NCBI RefSeq assembly: GCF_031143425.1
Contig: NW_027150056.1
Coordinates: 62,001-126,000 of the forward strand
DNA: 64,000 nucleotides
Direction of reading: 5' to 3'
Source of the DNA: Pleurodeles waltl
Lineage: Eukaryota; Chordata; Amphibia; Caudata; Salamandridae
The position numbers were made by a program, and so were the translations under genes. Numbering within the stretch: position 1 is the first letter of the stretch; each line of letters opens with the position of its first letter. The notes beneath the pieces are model-generated. The model did not search any database. It worked only from the letters and a program-made list of their open reading frames with translations, and had not been told where the DNA came from. Shown piece after piece: positions 63,925 through 64,000 of this stretch.

Positions 63925-64000
63925 GTTTGCAAAGGATTCTGGGTAACAGAACCTGGTCCGAGCTCCACAAGTCACCCCATCTTGTGTTCCCCTAGGTCTC
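63925..64000. repeat. Partial monomer m168 cut by the window edge
   Basis: The last 76 bases follow the consensus from GTTTGC to the AvrII site and end there. A private TTGTGTTCCCC variant is present near 63983. The array clearly continues beyond the window. Confidence 0.95.

Larger units (their letters stand above)
1..64000. repeat. Satellite DNA array, 383-bp monomer, 167 full copies plus a partial
   Basis: The same unit of about 383 bp recurs head to tail in one orientation with no interruption. The GTTTGC landmark falls at 1, 384, 767, 1149, 1532 and so on to 63925, which gives 167 complete monomers averaging just under 383 bp and a 76-bp tail. Length variants are 382 or 381 bp, caused by identifiable small deletions: the CCCCATCTTGG segment shortened to CCCCCTTTGG, one base lost from the hairpin loop, or one T lost from CAGGTTTGG. 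No spacer, transposon, gene or low-complexity block interrupts the array. Most monomers carry AvrII (CCTAGG), NaeI (GCCGGC) and StuI (AGGCCT) sites, so digestion should give a 383-bp ladder. This is the organisation of eukaryotic centromeric or pericentromeric satellite DNA; the species and chromosomal position are not determinable here. Confidence 0.98.

Noticed and set aside
1..64000. Hundreds of open reading frames of 60-165 codons on both strands as genes
   Set aside because: They repeat with the 383-bp unit, overlap each other on opposite strands, mostly begin at GTG or TTG and not ATG, shift frame from monomer to monomer and show no recognisable domain. They are by-products of one stop-poor repeat.
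1..64000. CRISPR array
   Set aside because: The repeat is regular, but the whole 383-bp unit is repeated with no unique spacers, and there are no cas genes.
1..64000. Transposon or retroelement tandem copies
   Set aside because: No terminal inverted repeats, target-site duplications, long terminal repeats or transposase or reverse-transcriptase coding was seen; monomers abut directly.
1..64000. A previously undescribed gene system or operon
   Set aside because: There is no non-repetitive sequence in the window in which to place one. The interest here lies in the satellite structure itself.

Overview
The whole window is one uninterrupted tandem satellite DNA array. I find no gene, RNA gene, transposon or unique-sequence island. 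The repeat unit is 383 bp, with a minority of monomers at 381-382 bp. Counting from each GTTTGC landmark, 167 complete monomers run head to tail from 1 to 63924, and a 76-bp partial monomer ends the window. I number them m1 (start 1) to m168 (start 63925, partial). Both window edges lie inside the array, so its true length is unknown.

Organism: a long homogenised array with nested higher-order repeats (HORs), and CpG sites decaying to TpG/CpA, indicates nuclear heterochromatin (centromeric, pericentromeric or another block) of a eukaryote that methylates DNA, most likely an animal. I cannot assign the species from sequence alone.

Layout: (I) 1-11100, m1-m29, a HOR domain built from a recurring series a-b-c-d-e-f-g, including a 14-monomer offset of 5358 bp and hybrid monomers at exchange points. 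(II) 11101-14162, m30-m37, a short zone with a local two-monomer duplication. (III) 14163-37137, two tandem 22-monomer HOR copies (8424 and 8423 bp) that are almost identical, then a rearranged 16-monomer third copy. (IV) 37138-45178, m98-m118, a mosaic of III-type and V-type monomers with a fused monomer. (V) 45179-57801, a second HOR family with a 17-monomer period (6504 bp), whose second copy carries one extra monomer. (VI) 57802-63924, m152-m167, monomers that resemble domain I again. Outer domains I and VI share lineages, while the centre holds younger-looking long HORs. This suggests layered expansion from within.

Inside the monomer the most notable points are: a perfect three-unit heat-shock-element pattern (TTC-NN-GAA-NN-TTC) kept in nearly all monomers; an overlapping short hairpin whose loop varies while its stem is kept; a CpG-dense 33-bp core with typical deamination variants; a G-rich strand segment that becomes a full G-quadruplex consensus in two monomers; and an A/T hinge that is hypervariable in sequence but fixed in length. 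The many open reading frames are by-products of the repeat, not genes. All counts were made by eye.
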